Positions 7,995-15,035 of a stretch of DNA of 64,000 bases are shown here, one piece after another. How positions within the stretch are numbered: position 1 is the first letter of the stretch; each line of letters opens with the position of its first letter. The DNA comes from JAJXZP01 sp963787185 (lineage in GTDB: Bacteria > Spirochaetota > Spirochaetia > Treponematales > Rectinemataceae), in NCBI GenBank assembly GCA_963787185.1, contig CAWBCC010000014.1, forward strand, positions 620,001 to 684,000, read 5' to 3'. Under the pieces are notes generated by a model. The model was given only the letters and a program-made list of their open reading frames with translations. It had not been told where the DNA came from and made no database searches. The translations under genes and the position numbers were made by a program.

Positions 7995-9576
7995 ACACGA
8001 ATGCGGTCAGAACGGCTATGACGCAGATCGTCTCGACTCGGCCCGCCGTTCCCGGGACCCTCAGGGCCGGGACGGCTGCCGCCGCTTTCATGGTGCCCGT
8101 CAGGAGGAGGTACAGGAGATCCGAAACCGGCACCGCGAATGGAGCGAGAAACCCCATCGCCGAGCACAGAAGCGCCGCAGCCATGCCCCACCACATGAAT
8201 GCGGTCACGAGCGGCGCCGCGACGATCGAGGCGAAGGCCCCGATCAGGGATAGGCTGCCGAATACGCCTATCACGACCGGCGCAGTGGCCGCCTGAGCCG
8301 CCAGGGAAGCGGCCAAGGCCGCGGCGAGAGGCGGAGGAAGCCATCGGACCAGGATGAACTCGCAGCGCGGAGCGACGACGGCCAGACCCCAAACGGCCAG
8401 GTATGACAGGACGAAGGAGAGGCTTCGGGCTGCCTCGATATCGAAGGGCAGGGAAACGACGAAGCTGAGGCAAAGAATGGAGAGCCAAGACTGCGGCCGG
8501 TCCAGGATAAGAGCGATCGCCCCGAGCCAGACCATGAGCACCGCCCTGAGAAGGGAGGGAGCGGGCCCGGCGAGCCAGACGAAGAGTGTCGCCAGCAGGG
8601 CGGCGCCGAGCCTCGCGTAGATCGGACCGAGGACCGGCTTCAGAGCGAAGAGAGCGAGCACGGCCAGGACCGAGAGATGCTCGCCGGAAAGCGCGAGTAT
8701 ATGCGTGCAGCCCGCCGCCCTGAATGCGTCCACGTCTTCGCGATCGAGACTGTCCTGCGCGCCGAGAATGAGGGCGATGAGGAGGCCCGCGGAACGGTCC
8801 CCTACCCGGGAAAGAGCCGACCTGACGCTTTCGCGGGCGCGGCTTCTGAAGCGCTCGATCGGCGTTCCACGATCGACGACCACAAGATCCCGCGGCTGGG
8901 CGAAGAGAAGGTTTCCGCCGGTGCCGGCCTGGAGCGAGCCTCGGAGCTCTATGCGAGTGCCCGAGTCGAGAAGCGGTCCGCCGCGCACCAGAACGTCGAG
9001 ACGGGCCAATCCCCGCCCGCCGGGTCCCTTCGCCAGGATCTCGCCGTATAGGCCGGGCCCCTTCAGCCGCATCCGCTCGACGTCGAGACGATACGCCGTA
9101 AAGCCACTGCGGGTAGAGCTCGAATCTTTGGCGAGTCTGCCCGAGAAGGAATCGAAGCTCAGGTGCCCCGGCCGTTCGCCCGACTCGTGCATCGTTCGGG
9201 CCCCATTCGGCATAGAGTCGTCGGCGACGGCGTGGGTCCCGAGCCCTCGATCGTGCGAGAGAGCCGATCCGGCCAGCACGGCCATGCCGAAAACGATCGC
9301 AGCGTTGCCGCGCGCTCTCGCTCCGGAGGTTCGGAGGCCCCGCAGGACCGCGCCGAAGGACGCCGAGGCGAGGGCCAGGACGATCATGGGAAAGAGAGGG
9401 AGCATGGCGGGGTAGAATCCGATGCCCAGCCCGACCGCGGCGACGGGCGCCCAAGGCGGGGTAGCTGCGTCGTCGCCGAGCGCGGCGACGACGGCCGAAG
9501 CCCTGATGCGCCGCGCCGGGACCGGGGGCTCCTGGCTCACCCGATGAAACGCCCCCCCGGGTCCGCCGCGATTCAA
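7840..9576 (-). CDS. comEC: ComEC/Rec2-type DNA-uptake channel protein (no metallo-beta-lactamase domain)
   Basis: 578 aa from the first ATG at 9576. Two N-terminal membrane segments (residues about 40-75) are followed by an OB-like extracellular section (RLDVERMRLKGPGLYGEIL). The competence core then carries the signature HILALSGEHLSVLAV and about eight transmembrane helices (LLATLFVWLAG, SFVLSYLAVWGLAVV, LLYLLLTGTMKA and others). ComEC passes single-stranded DNA across the inner membrane. The C-terminal metallo-beta-lactamase domain of full-length ComEC is missing, as in some spirochaete homologues. The last 50 codons overlap rsmA and read as low-complexity Arg-rich sequence, so the true end may be functionally unimportant. 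Confidence 0.8.
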   Translation of the reverse strand: MNRGGPGGAFHRVSQEPPVPARRIRASAVVAALGDDAATPPWAPVAAVGLGIGFYPAMLPLFPMIVLALASASFGAVLRGLRTSGARARGNAAIVFGMAVLAGSALSHDRGLGTHAVADDSMPNGARTMHESGERPGHLSFDSFSGRLAKDSSSTRSGFTAYRLDVERMRLKGPGLYGEILAKGPGGRGLARLDVLVRGGPLLDSGTRIELRGSLQAGTGGNLLFAQPRDLVVVDRGTPIERFRSRARESVRSALSRVGDRSAGLLIALILGAQDSLDREDVDAFRAAGCTHILALSGEHLSVLAVLALFALKPVLGPIYARLGAALLATLFVWLAGPAPSLLRAVLMVWLGAIALILDRPQSWLSILCLSFVVSLPFDIEAARSLSFVLSYLAVWGLAVVAPRCEFILVRWLPPPLAAALAASLAAQAATAPVVIGVFGSLSLIGAFASIVAAPLVTAFMWWGMAAALLCSAMGFLAPFAVPVSDLLYLLLTGTMKAAAAVPALRVPGTAGRVETICVIAVLTAFVYARHDVGYRLWVRSCRPPLRRALLSQDSPRERETRHVEAPRPEFSRRPGSA

Positions 9577-9589
9577 TGCGCGAAGGAGG

Positions 9590-10774
9590 TCACCATTTAA
9601 GCTTCTGGAGCGCCTCGCGCGCCGCCCGTTTCACCGCATCCGAATACTGCAGATACCCGATCTGCAGGAGATAGTCGAAAGCCACCTTGTCGCCCAGTTG
9701 CCCCAGCGAAGAGATTACGGCAAGCAAAATGCTCTCGTCGTAAGGGGCGCCCTGCTCGGTCTGAGCGTTCAGGATCTGCAGATAGAGCGCGAGAGTCTGC
9801 GCGGACTCGGTGGAGCCCATCGAGCCGAGGCAGGAAATCGCCTCGAGAAACTCGCTCTTGGCCGCAAGGCCTTTGGCATAGTCGGCTTGAAGGAGATTGA
9901 AGTGGCGGATCACCAGGGGAGCGGCCCGCTGCCATTCCAGGGTCTTGATCTCTCTGACGGAAGTGAGACGAAGCTCGCGCAGGGCCTGCAGTTCCACCGG
10001 CGACGTGGCCGTGGCGTCGAGGGCCGCCGAGAGCGAAGCCTCGGCGAGCGCTCCGTGTTCGTTGTCGCCGAAGGAAGAATTTTCCATGCCGGCGGAGAAG
10101 GCCGCAGCCTTCTCGAGGGGCGGATTCTGGGCGATCACGTGCAGGAGGTAGCCGAGATAGTCGCCCTTGATGGAACCGAGGGCCTTGGCAGCCTTGGCGG
10201 TGAGCTCGGCCGAATAGCCGGTGACATAGGCGGAAAAGAGGACGGAGAAAGAGGAGCCGTCCCCGATCGAGCCCAGAGCTTCGATACAGGCCTCGAGCGC
10301 CGGGTATTCCGGCTGTAGCCCCGAACGATACAGACTGTTCTGCGAAGCCAGGAAGGAGTTGAGGTTCTCTGCGACATGCTGGTCCCCTGCGCCGACCGCC
10401 CCGAGGGCATTGAGCGCGGCCGCACGCACGTCCGAGTCCTTCATGGCCTGGAAGAGGGCCCATAGATCGTCGCTCGCCTGGGCATAGCCGGCTTTGCCGG
10501 TCTCGACGCAGGAGACGAGGGCCAGGTCCTTGAGCTGAGGGTCGGGACCGAGCAGCGCCGCATTGTCGATGGCGAAACGAAGCGCCATATCGAACAGCGG
10601 TCCCATCGAGGCGTCGTTTTTCGAGGCAGCTTCTTTCAGGAGTTCGAGCTTGGTCACGAGGCTCGATCGGGCGAAGTTGCGCTGATAGGCCAGCACGAGC
10701 GAGTTTTCGTCCTGCGCGAAAATGCCCAGAGCCACCGTTCCGGCCAGGATCGCGGCCGCGATACAGCGTTTCAT
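9590..10774 (-). CDS. Exported HEAT-repeat protein
   Basis: 394 aa. The start at ATG 10774 is chosen because AGGGGG precedes it and a signal peptide begins there (MKRCIAAAILAGTVALGIFA); the longer open frame to 10906 lacks this. The chain is built of paired helices of about 35-40 residues, for example DSDVRAAALNALGAVGAGD, YPALEACIEALGSIGDGS and ESILLAVISSLGQLGDKVAFD, typical of HEAT or PBS-lyase-like repeats. It ends in KRAAREALQKLKW. A periplasmic protein-binding scaffold is the natural reading. It sits 25 nt after the PilZ gene and 13 nt before the ComEC-like gene. Confidence 0.75.
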   Translation of the reverse strand: MKRCIAAAILAGTVALGIFAQDENSLVLAYQRNFARSSLVTKLELLKEAASKNDASMGPLFDMALRFAIDNAALLGPDPQLKDLALVSCVETGKAGYAQASDDLWALFQAMKDSDVRAAALNALGAVGAGDQHVAENLNSFLASQNSLYRSGLQPEYPALEACIEALGSIGDGSSFSVLFSAYVTGYSAELTAKAAKALGSIKGDYLGYLLHVIAQNPPLEKAAAFSAGMENSSFGDNEHGALAEASLSAALDATATSPVELQALRELRLTSVREIKTLEWQRAAPLVIRHFNLLQADYAKGLAAKSEFLEAISCLGSMGSTESAQTLALYLQILNAQTEQGAPYDESILLAVISSLGQLGDKVAFDYLLQIGYLQYSDAVKRAAREALQKLKW

Positions 10775-10799
10775 CGGTCCCCCTTGGGAAACGAGGCGG

Positions 10800-11867
10800 T
10801 CAGGGGAACGAAGCGCGGACGGAGGTTCCGTCGACGCGATCGCCCGTCCCTTCGGACCGATCCTCGTTCGTGGCGCGAATATTGTACACATACGAGCGTA
10901 TGGCATTGCGCGTTCGCGGGCTCGGCGTCACCGCCGCGATGTGAAGAACGGAGCGGTTGCGTTCGGAGTCGTAGTCGACACTTCGCACCGTGCCGCTCAT
11001 CACTATCGTGCGTTCTCCGAGCGCGAATTGAAGCTTGACGTGAAGCCCCGGCAGGGCCTTGCCTCCGATGGCGGCCGAGGCGCCGTCCTCAGATACGTCC
11101 TGCACCAGGCAGCGCAGCCCCGGAGCGCGCTCGGGTTTTTCATAAGCTCCCTCGATCCGCTTGAGCAGGTAGAGATAGGCCGGAATGCTCGAATGCACTC
11201 GGATGGACTTGCGTTTCTGCGTCCTGAGCAGCGCTTCCGAATGCGAGACCTGAAGCACGGGCACGCTTCGTATTCGCAAGTCGTCTATGACATAGCTGTC
11301 GAATACGTAGCCCGCGTCCTCGTGGCGCCAAAAGTATATCGAAACCTTCTTGCCCTTCCATACCCAACCCTTGGGAAGCCGGCCGCCCGCAGGATAGGAG
11401 AGGACCAGATAGCGCTGATGATTGTCTATGATGGTCGAGTTGAAGACGCCGACCCCGTGGAGCAGAACGCGGACGCGCTGCCCCTGCGCCATATGCCTGG
11501 ACGAACGGATGCCATATTTATGCCTGGGCTGCTCGAATTCGAGTTTTTTCCTGAGCGCGTAGACTCTGTCCACGAAGGATACGCCTTCTCGGCTTCGATC
11601 TTTCCCCTCCGCCGCGAGTCGCGCGAGCAGGGCCGCGATGGCCTTGTCCATGTCGCGCGGCGACCAGAGAATGTTCGTCGGATCGGTGACGTTGGCGAAG
11701 GCCGCCGCCTCGCGCAGGGTGCCGGCTTCGCGGAACGAGAGGCCCACCTCCCTGGCCTTGAGATAGTACTCGATCCACGAATACCGCTTCGCTCCCCTTG
11801 TGGATAGAGTGAATGCCACGGCAAACAGCACGAGGATGAGAACACCGAGGAGGACGAGCAGGATCAT
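10800..11867 (-). CDS. Membrane-anchored PilZ-domain (c-di-GMP receptor) protein
   Basis: 355 aa starting at ATG 11867 with one N-terminal transmembrane helix (residues 2-20). A central region (about 25-200) has no confident family but resembles the flagellar-brake type N-terminal domain. The C-terminal PilZ domain shows the c-di-GMP-binding arginines in QKRKSIR (residues 218-223) and the D-x-S-x-x-G motif in DVSEDG (257-262). Such proteins translate c-di-GMP levels into changes in motility or envelope function. The gene is divergent from the CPBP protease across a 60-130 nt promoter region. Confidence 0.8.
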   Translation of the reverse strand: MILLVLLGVLILVLFAVAFTLSTRGAKRYSWIEYYLKAREVGLSFREAGTLREAAAFANVTDPTNILWSPRDMDKAIAALLARLAAEGKDRSREGVSFVDRVYALRKKLEFEQPRHKYGIRSSRHMAQGQRVRVLLHGVGVFNSTIIDNHQRYLVLSYPAGGRLPKGWVWKGKKVSIYFWRHEDAGYVFDSYVIDDLRIRSVPVLQVSHSEALLRTQKRKSIRVHSSIPAYLYLLKRIEGAYEKPERAPGLRCLVQDVSEDGASAAIGGKALPGLHVKLQFALGERTIVMSGTVRSVDYDSERNRSVLHIAAVTPSPRTRNAIRSYVYNIRATNEDRSEGTGDRVDGTSVRASFP

Positions 11868-11993
11868 CTAACGCACATCCGATCTCCAGTATGGGGCCGT
11901 CTCACGCTTCGCTTCTAGTATACTATAGAGGTGTTCCGCGTCAAAACGGCCGACGACGCAGGAGCGGTCTTCGAGAATCGAAAAGGGGGCTCC

Positions 11994-12776
11994 GTGCTGC
12001 AAGGACCGAAAAGCGAGATGGAGCTTCCGGAGACGGGCCGCGGCGAGAGCCTGGCGGGGAAAAACCGCGTAGACGAACCCTCGCCGGATCGGCCCTTCCT
12101 GGGCATCCACCCCTCGGGGTCGCCGAGCCGTCCTTTGCTCGAGGCCGTTCTTCTCTTCGCGGCCTTCTACCTCGCGGCTTATCTCCCCGCCGACCCTTCG
12201 GCCATGGGAAGATCGCTCGGGCAGATAAGCTTTCACCTTTTTCTTCTGCTCGATATCGTGCCCAAGGCTTTGATCGTGCTTTATATGATGAGCCGAGCCG
12301 AGGGGCCGGCCGCCTTCGGCCTGGCGCGACTTAGACTCGGCGACTTCAGCCGCGGCATGCTGGTGGCCCTGGGAGCCCTGGCCCTGGTGGCTCTCCCGTC
12401 GCTTGCGATGAGATACATGGGCTTGAGCAACCCCTTGCTCGGTGCGACCACGCGGCCCTCCGCGTCAGCCTGGGCCCTCGTTCCCCTGCTTGTGCTCTCG
12501 TCGCTCGCCGTAGGCTACGGCGAGGAGCTCTTCTTTCGCGTTTTCCTCATCCGCAGACTGAGGCAGGCCGGATTCCCCGCGCCCTGGGCCCTCCTGCTCT
12601 CGAGCTTGATATTCGGAAGCGCGCATGGGCTTCAGGGGCCTCTCGGCCTGGGTCTCGGGACCTTGCTCGGGCTGTGGTTCGCATGGCGCTGGCGGCGAAG
12701 CGGCAATATCCATGAAATCGCCCTGGGTCACGCGATATACGATGCGTTCGTCATCCTCTTCGCTCTCTACCGTTGA
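11994..12776 (+). CDS. CPBP-family intramembrane metalloprotease
   Basis: 260 aa from GTG 11994, which has an excellent ribosome site (AAAAGGGGGCTCC). An alternative GTG at 11931 in the same frame sits only 6 nt after a TATACT box (11919-11924) and would be a leaderless start giving 281 aa. Several transmembrane helices surround the CPBP/CAAX (Abi) signatures: GEELFFRVFLIRRL (the EE..R motif), FGSAHGLQG (His) and the third conserved site GHAIYDAF. Glu and His residues would bind zinc within the membrane. The substrate is unknown; such proteins process or protect lipoproteins and peptides. Confidence 0.85.
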   Translation: MLQGPKSEMELPETGRGESLAGKNRVDEPSPDRPFLGIHPSGSPSRPLLEAVLLFAAFYLAAYLPADPSAMGRSLGQISFHLFLLLDIVPKALIVLYMMSRAEGPAAFGLARLRLGDFSRGMLVALGALALVALPSLAMRYMGLSNPLLGATTRPSASAWALVPLLVLSSLAVGYGEELFFRVFLIRRLRQAGFPAPWALLLSSLIFGSAHGLQGPLGLGLGTLLGLWFAWRWRRSGNIHEIALGHAIYDAFVILFALYR

Positions 12777-12819
12777 GCGCCCGAAGCGGATAACGGAAGA
12801 CGCGCCGAGGCCCAACCGA

Positions 12820-12832
12820 TATACTTTCCGAT
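12820..12832 (+). promoter_or_regulatory. -10 box TATACT exactly 7 nt before the next start codon
   Basis: TATACT occupies 12820-12825, followed by TTCCGAT and then ATG 12833. A transcript starting at the usual distance would begin at or within 1-2 nt of the ATG, giving a leaderless mRNA. No Shine-Dalgarno sequence fits between. A -35 element is not obvious. Confidence 0.5.
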
Positions 12833-13198
12833 ATGCAACCGACCGACAAGTTCAGGTCCGACCTGGACCAGACGCTCAAGCGATCGAGGGGAACCGCCGG
12901 AGAGCCCGACCCGGAAAAGCTGCGCGATTTTTTCTTCCGCTATTTCCCGAAGGTCGCGGACGAGACCAAGGCCGCTCTCTTCGCATCCTTTCTCGAGGCA
13001 TGGCGGACCTCGCCGGAGCGGGCGGTGCCGTGGCTCGCGGGCGTTGGAAGCATCCTGCTCATGGACTACGACGGCACGTCCTTCACCCCCGGAGAGTGGG
13101 CGGAGCTCCGCGAATCGCTCACCCTCGCGCAGGACGAACTCGATATCGATCTGCTCGGCTATGCGATGTCGCTCATCGTGGATCACGGCGCGCTGTGA
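12833..13198 (+). CDS. Conserved-looking small helical protein of unknown function
   Basis: 121 aa starting at ATG 12833, with no ribosome site but a TATACT box 7 nt upstream. It is soluble and helical, with many acidic and aromatic residues (LRDFFFRYFPKVADETKAALF) and a central LLMDYDGTSFTPGEWAELRE. The Asp-Tyr-Asp-Gly could recall a HAD motif, but the chain is too short and lacks the other motifs. The stop overlaps the start of the methyltransferase gene (GTGA), so the two are translationally coupled. I do not recognise the family. Confidence 0.65.
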   Translation: MQPTDKFRSDLDQTLKRSRGTAGEPDPEKLRDFFFRYFPKVADETKAALFASFLEAWRTSPERAVPWLAGVGSILLMDYDGTSFTPGEWAELRESLTLAQDELDIDLLGYAMSLIVDHGAL

Positions 13199-13962
13199 CC
13201 AAAGCCTGGTTCGAAGACGAAGCCTTCTGGGCCGCCTACGCTCCCCTCATGTTCGACGAAGAGCGCTGGGCGGAGGTACCCGGCGTCGTGGACTCGCTGG
13301 AACGCCTGGCGGAAATCGCCGCCGGGGCGAGCGTGCTCGACGCATGTTGCGGGCCCGGCCGCCACAGCATCGAACTCGCCTCGCGAGGCTACCGGGTCAC
13401 GGGCGTCGACATCACGGAAACCTACCTCGAGGCGGCGCGGGAGAGCGCAACCGGCCTGGGGCTGCCGCTGGAATTTTTCAAAGCGGATATCCGGAACTTC
13501 GTCCGTCCCGACTGCTTCGATCTGGCGATCAACCTGTACACCAGCTTCGGATACTTCTCCAGTCCCGAAGAAGATCTTATCGCCCTGGGCAATATCCGCA
13601 GATCGCTTCGCTCCGGCGGCGTCTTCGTATTGGAGACGAGCGGCAAAGAGACCGCCGTCCGCGACTTCACCGAGGGCGAGCGATTCGAGCGGGCCGGATG
13701 GATGGTGCAGACCGAGTATGAGGTCGTGGGGGCCTGGGAAGGGCTTCGAAATCGCTGGATTCTCACTCGAGCCGATCCCCTCGATCCCGAGGGGCGAGAA
13801 GAGACGATCGACCGCTCCTTCGTCCTGAGGCTCTATTCTGCGACGGAGCTCAAAGCGGTCCTCCTCCGGGCGGGCTTTTCGAGCGTGGAACTGTACGGAA
13901 GCCTCGAAGGGGCGCGATACGACCAGAACGCAATCGGTCTGGTGGCCATGGCTAGGTGTTGA
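13195..13962 (+). CDS. Class I SAM-dependent methyltransferase
   Basis: 255 aa from GTG 13195, overlapping the preceding stop by 4 nt (GTGA). SAM motif I is VLDACCGPGRHSIELA, the acidic end of strand 2 is VTGVDITETYLEAA, and motif IV reads DLAINLYTSFGYF. The 'CCGPGRHS' variant is typical of a widespread small-molecule methyltransferase group (Methyltransf_25 type) often annotated only as class I methyltransferase. The C-terminal part (LRLYSATELKAVLLRAGFSSVELYG) is the usual final beta-hairpin. The substrate is not predictable. Confidence 0.85.
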   Translation: MTKAWFEDEAFWAAYAPLMFDEERWAEVPGVVDSLERLAEIAAGASVLDACCGPGRHSIELASRGYRVTGVDITETYLEAARESATGLGLPLEFFKADIRNFVRPDCFDLAINLYTSFGYFSSPEEDLIALGNIRRSLRSGGVFVLETSGKETAVRDFTEGERFERAGWMVQTEYEVVGAWEGLRNRWILTRADPLDPEGREETIDRSFVLRLYSATELKAVLLRAGFSSVELYGSLEGARYDQNAIGLVAMARC

Positions 13963-14046
13963 TATATCCTTCGCGAGAGCTACAATAGAAGTCAGCCGCG
14001 ACGGCTTTACGGCCGTCTCGCCACACTCTTGGAACCGGAAGGCGCG

Positions 14047-14997
14047 ATGACCATGGACAAAATCGGACTCAAGCTCGCCAACGGAAAGTTTTATCCCGTC
14101 CTCGAGGACGGCTCTGTCGCGCGTAAACGGCTGATCGTGACTACCGTTCAGGATGGACAGCGAAGCGTCCAGATCGATCTGTATCGCGGCTCCGGAGAGA
14201 CGGTGGCCGGCGCCGAATACATAGGCAGTCTGGTCGTCGAAGGCATCCCCGGCATGGCGAAGGGCGAGCCGGACATCAGAATGGATCTCGGTCTCGCTTC
14301 GGACGGCACTCTCAGCGCCTATGCCGAAGAGAGCGCCACCCACGCGAGTCAAAGCCTCAAGGTCTCTCTCAAAGAGCTTTCGGAAGAGCAGAAGTACGAA
14401 ATACCCGATTTTGAGTTCGACTCCTCGAACGAAAGCGTCGAATCGCCGGCCTTTTCGGAGGAGGACTTCAAAACCACCGACGAGCTTCCGTCGGAGGAGG
14501 AGGCGGTGCGTCTTCTCACCGACGAGGAACCGCCCCCCGAGGAAGAGCCGCGCCGCAAAAGGCACCCTCTGCTCATCATTCTGGCGATCGCCGTCGCCAT
14601 CCTTCTCTGTCTCGGTGTCGCCTTCGTCGTGTACCGGTTCGCCTCCCCGCCCAAGGCTCAGACACCGGCCACGACGGCACCTACGGTTCAGCCGCTGCCG
14701 CCGGCTCCTTCTCCCGCGCCGCCCCCCGCCGTGAGCCAATCTCAACCGCCGGCCGCAGCCGTTCAGGCTGCGCCGCTTCCTGCGCCGCCCCCTGCCCCGC
14801 CCGGACCGCCAGTCAGGAGCGCCGCGGCGAAAAGGCCGGGTGTCCACTATCGCATCAAGTGGGGCGATACACTGTGGAATCTCTCCTATGCCTTCTATCG
14901 CAATCCCTGGTACTTCGCGAAGATCGCCCGGGTCAACAAGATCAGAAACCCCGACTTCATCATAGCCGGCCACACGATATGGATACCGCCTCGATAA
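14047..14997 (+). CDS. Hsp70-tail-like domain / transmembrane / LysM fusion protein
   Basis: 316 aa. ATG 14047 is chosen for its ribosome site (GGAAGGCGCG) over a TTG at 14029. Residues about 1-115 resemble the substrate-binding beta-sandwich of Hsp70: IGSLVVEGIPGMAKGEPDIR followed by MDLGLASDGTLSAYAEE parallels the DnaK pattern 'G(I/V)P...IEVTFDIDANGIL'. An acidic linker, a basic stop (RRKRH) and one transmembrane helix (about 177-198) follow, then a Pro/Ala-rich spacer and a C-terminal LysM domain (YRIKWGDTLWNLSYAFYRNP). The topology predicted is N-in, with LysM binding peptidoglycan in the periplasm. It would link a chaperone-like cytoplasmic domain to the wall. Confidence 0.75.
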   Translation: MTMDKIGLKLANGKFYPVLEDGSVARKRLIVTTVQDGQRSVQIDLYRGSGETVAGAEYIGSLVVEGIPGMAKGEPDIRMDLGLASDGTLSAYAEESATHASQSLKVSLKELSEEQKYEIPDFEFDSSNESVESPAFSEEDFKTTDELPSEEEAVRLLTDEEPPPEEEPRRKRHPLLIILAIAVAILLCLGVAFVVYRFASPPKAQTPATTAPTVQPLPPAPSPAPPPAVSQSQPPAAAVQAAPLPAPPPAPPGPPVRSAAAKRPGVHYRIKWGDTLWNLSYAFYRNPWYFAKIARVNKIRNPDFIIAGHTIWIPPR

Positions 14998-15004
14998 AAT
15001 GATA

Positions 15005-15035
15005 GGCTCGGATGCTCTATGAGAACATCCGAGCC
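15005..15035 (+). promoter_or_regulatory. 10-bp hairpin holding the start codon of the lytic transglycosylase gene in its loop
   Basis: GGCTCGGATG (15005-15014) pairs perfectly with CATCCGAGCC (15026-15035); the 11-nt loop contains ATG 15019. It lies just past the LysM gene stop, so it may be a terminator-like structure, a translational control element, or both. No U-tract follows. Confidence 0.55.

Noticed and set aside
7820..9454. A 544-residue alternative minus-strand frame within the comEC-like gene
   Set aside because: The other frame holds transmembrane helices and the HILALSGEHL motif; this one is Arg/Ser/Pro-rich shadow sequence.
13183..14973. A 596-residue minus-strand frame opposite the methyltransferase and LysM genes
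   Set aside because: It is antisense to two recognisable proteins, has no ribosome site, and is rich in Arg/Gly as expected for GC-rich shadow frames.
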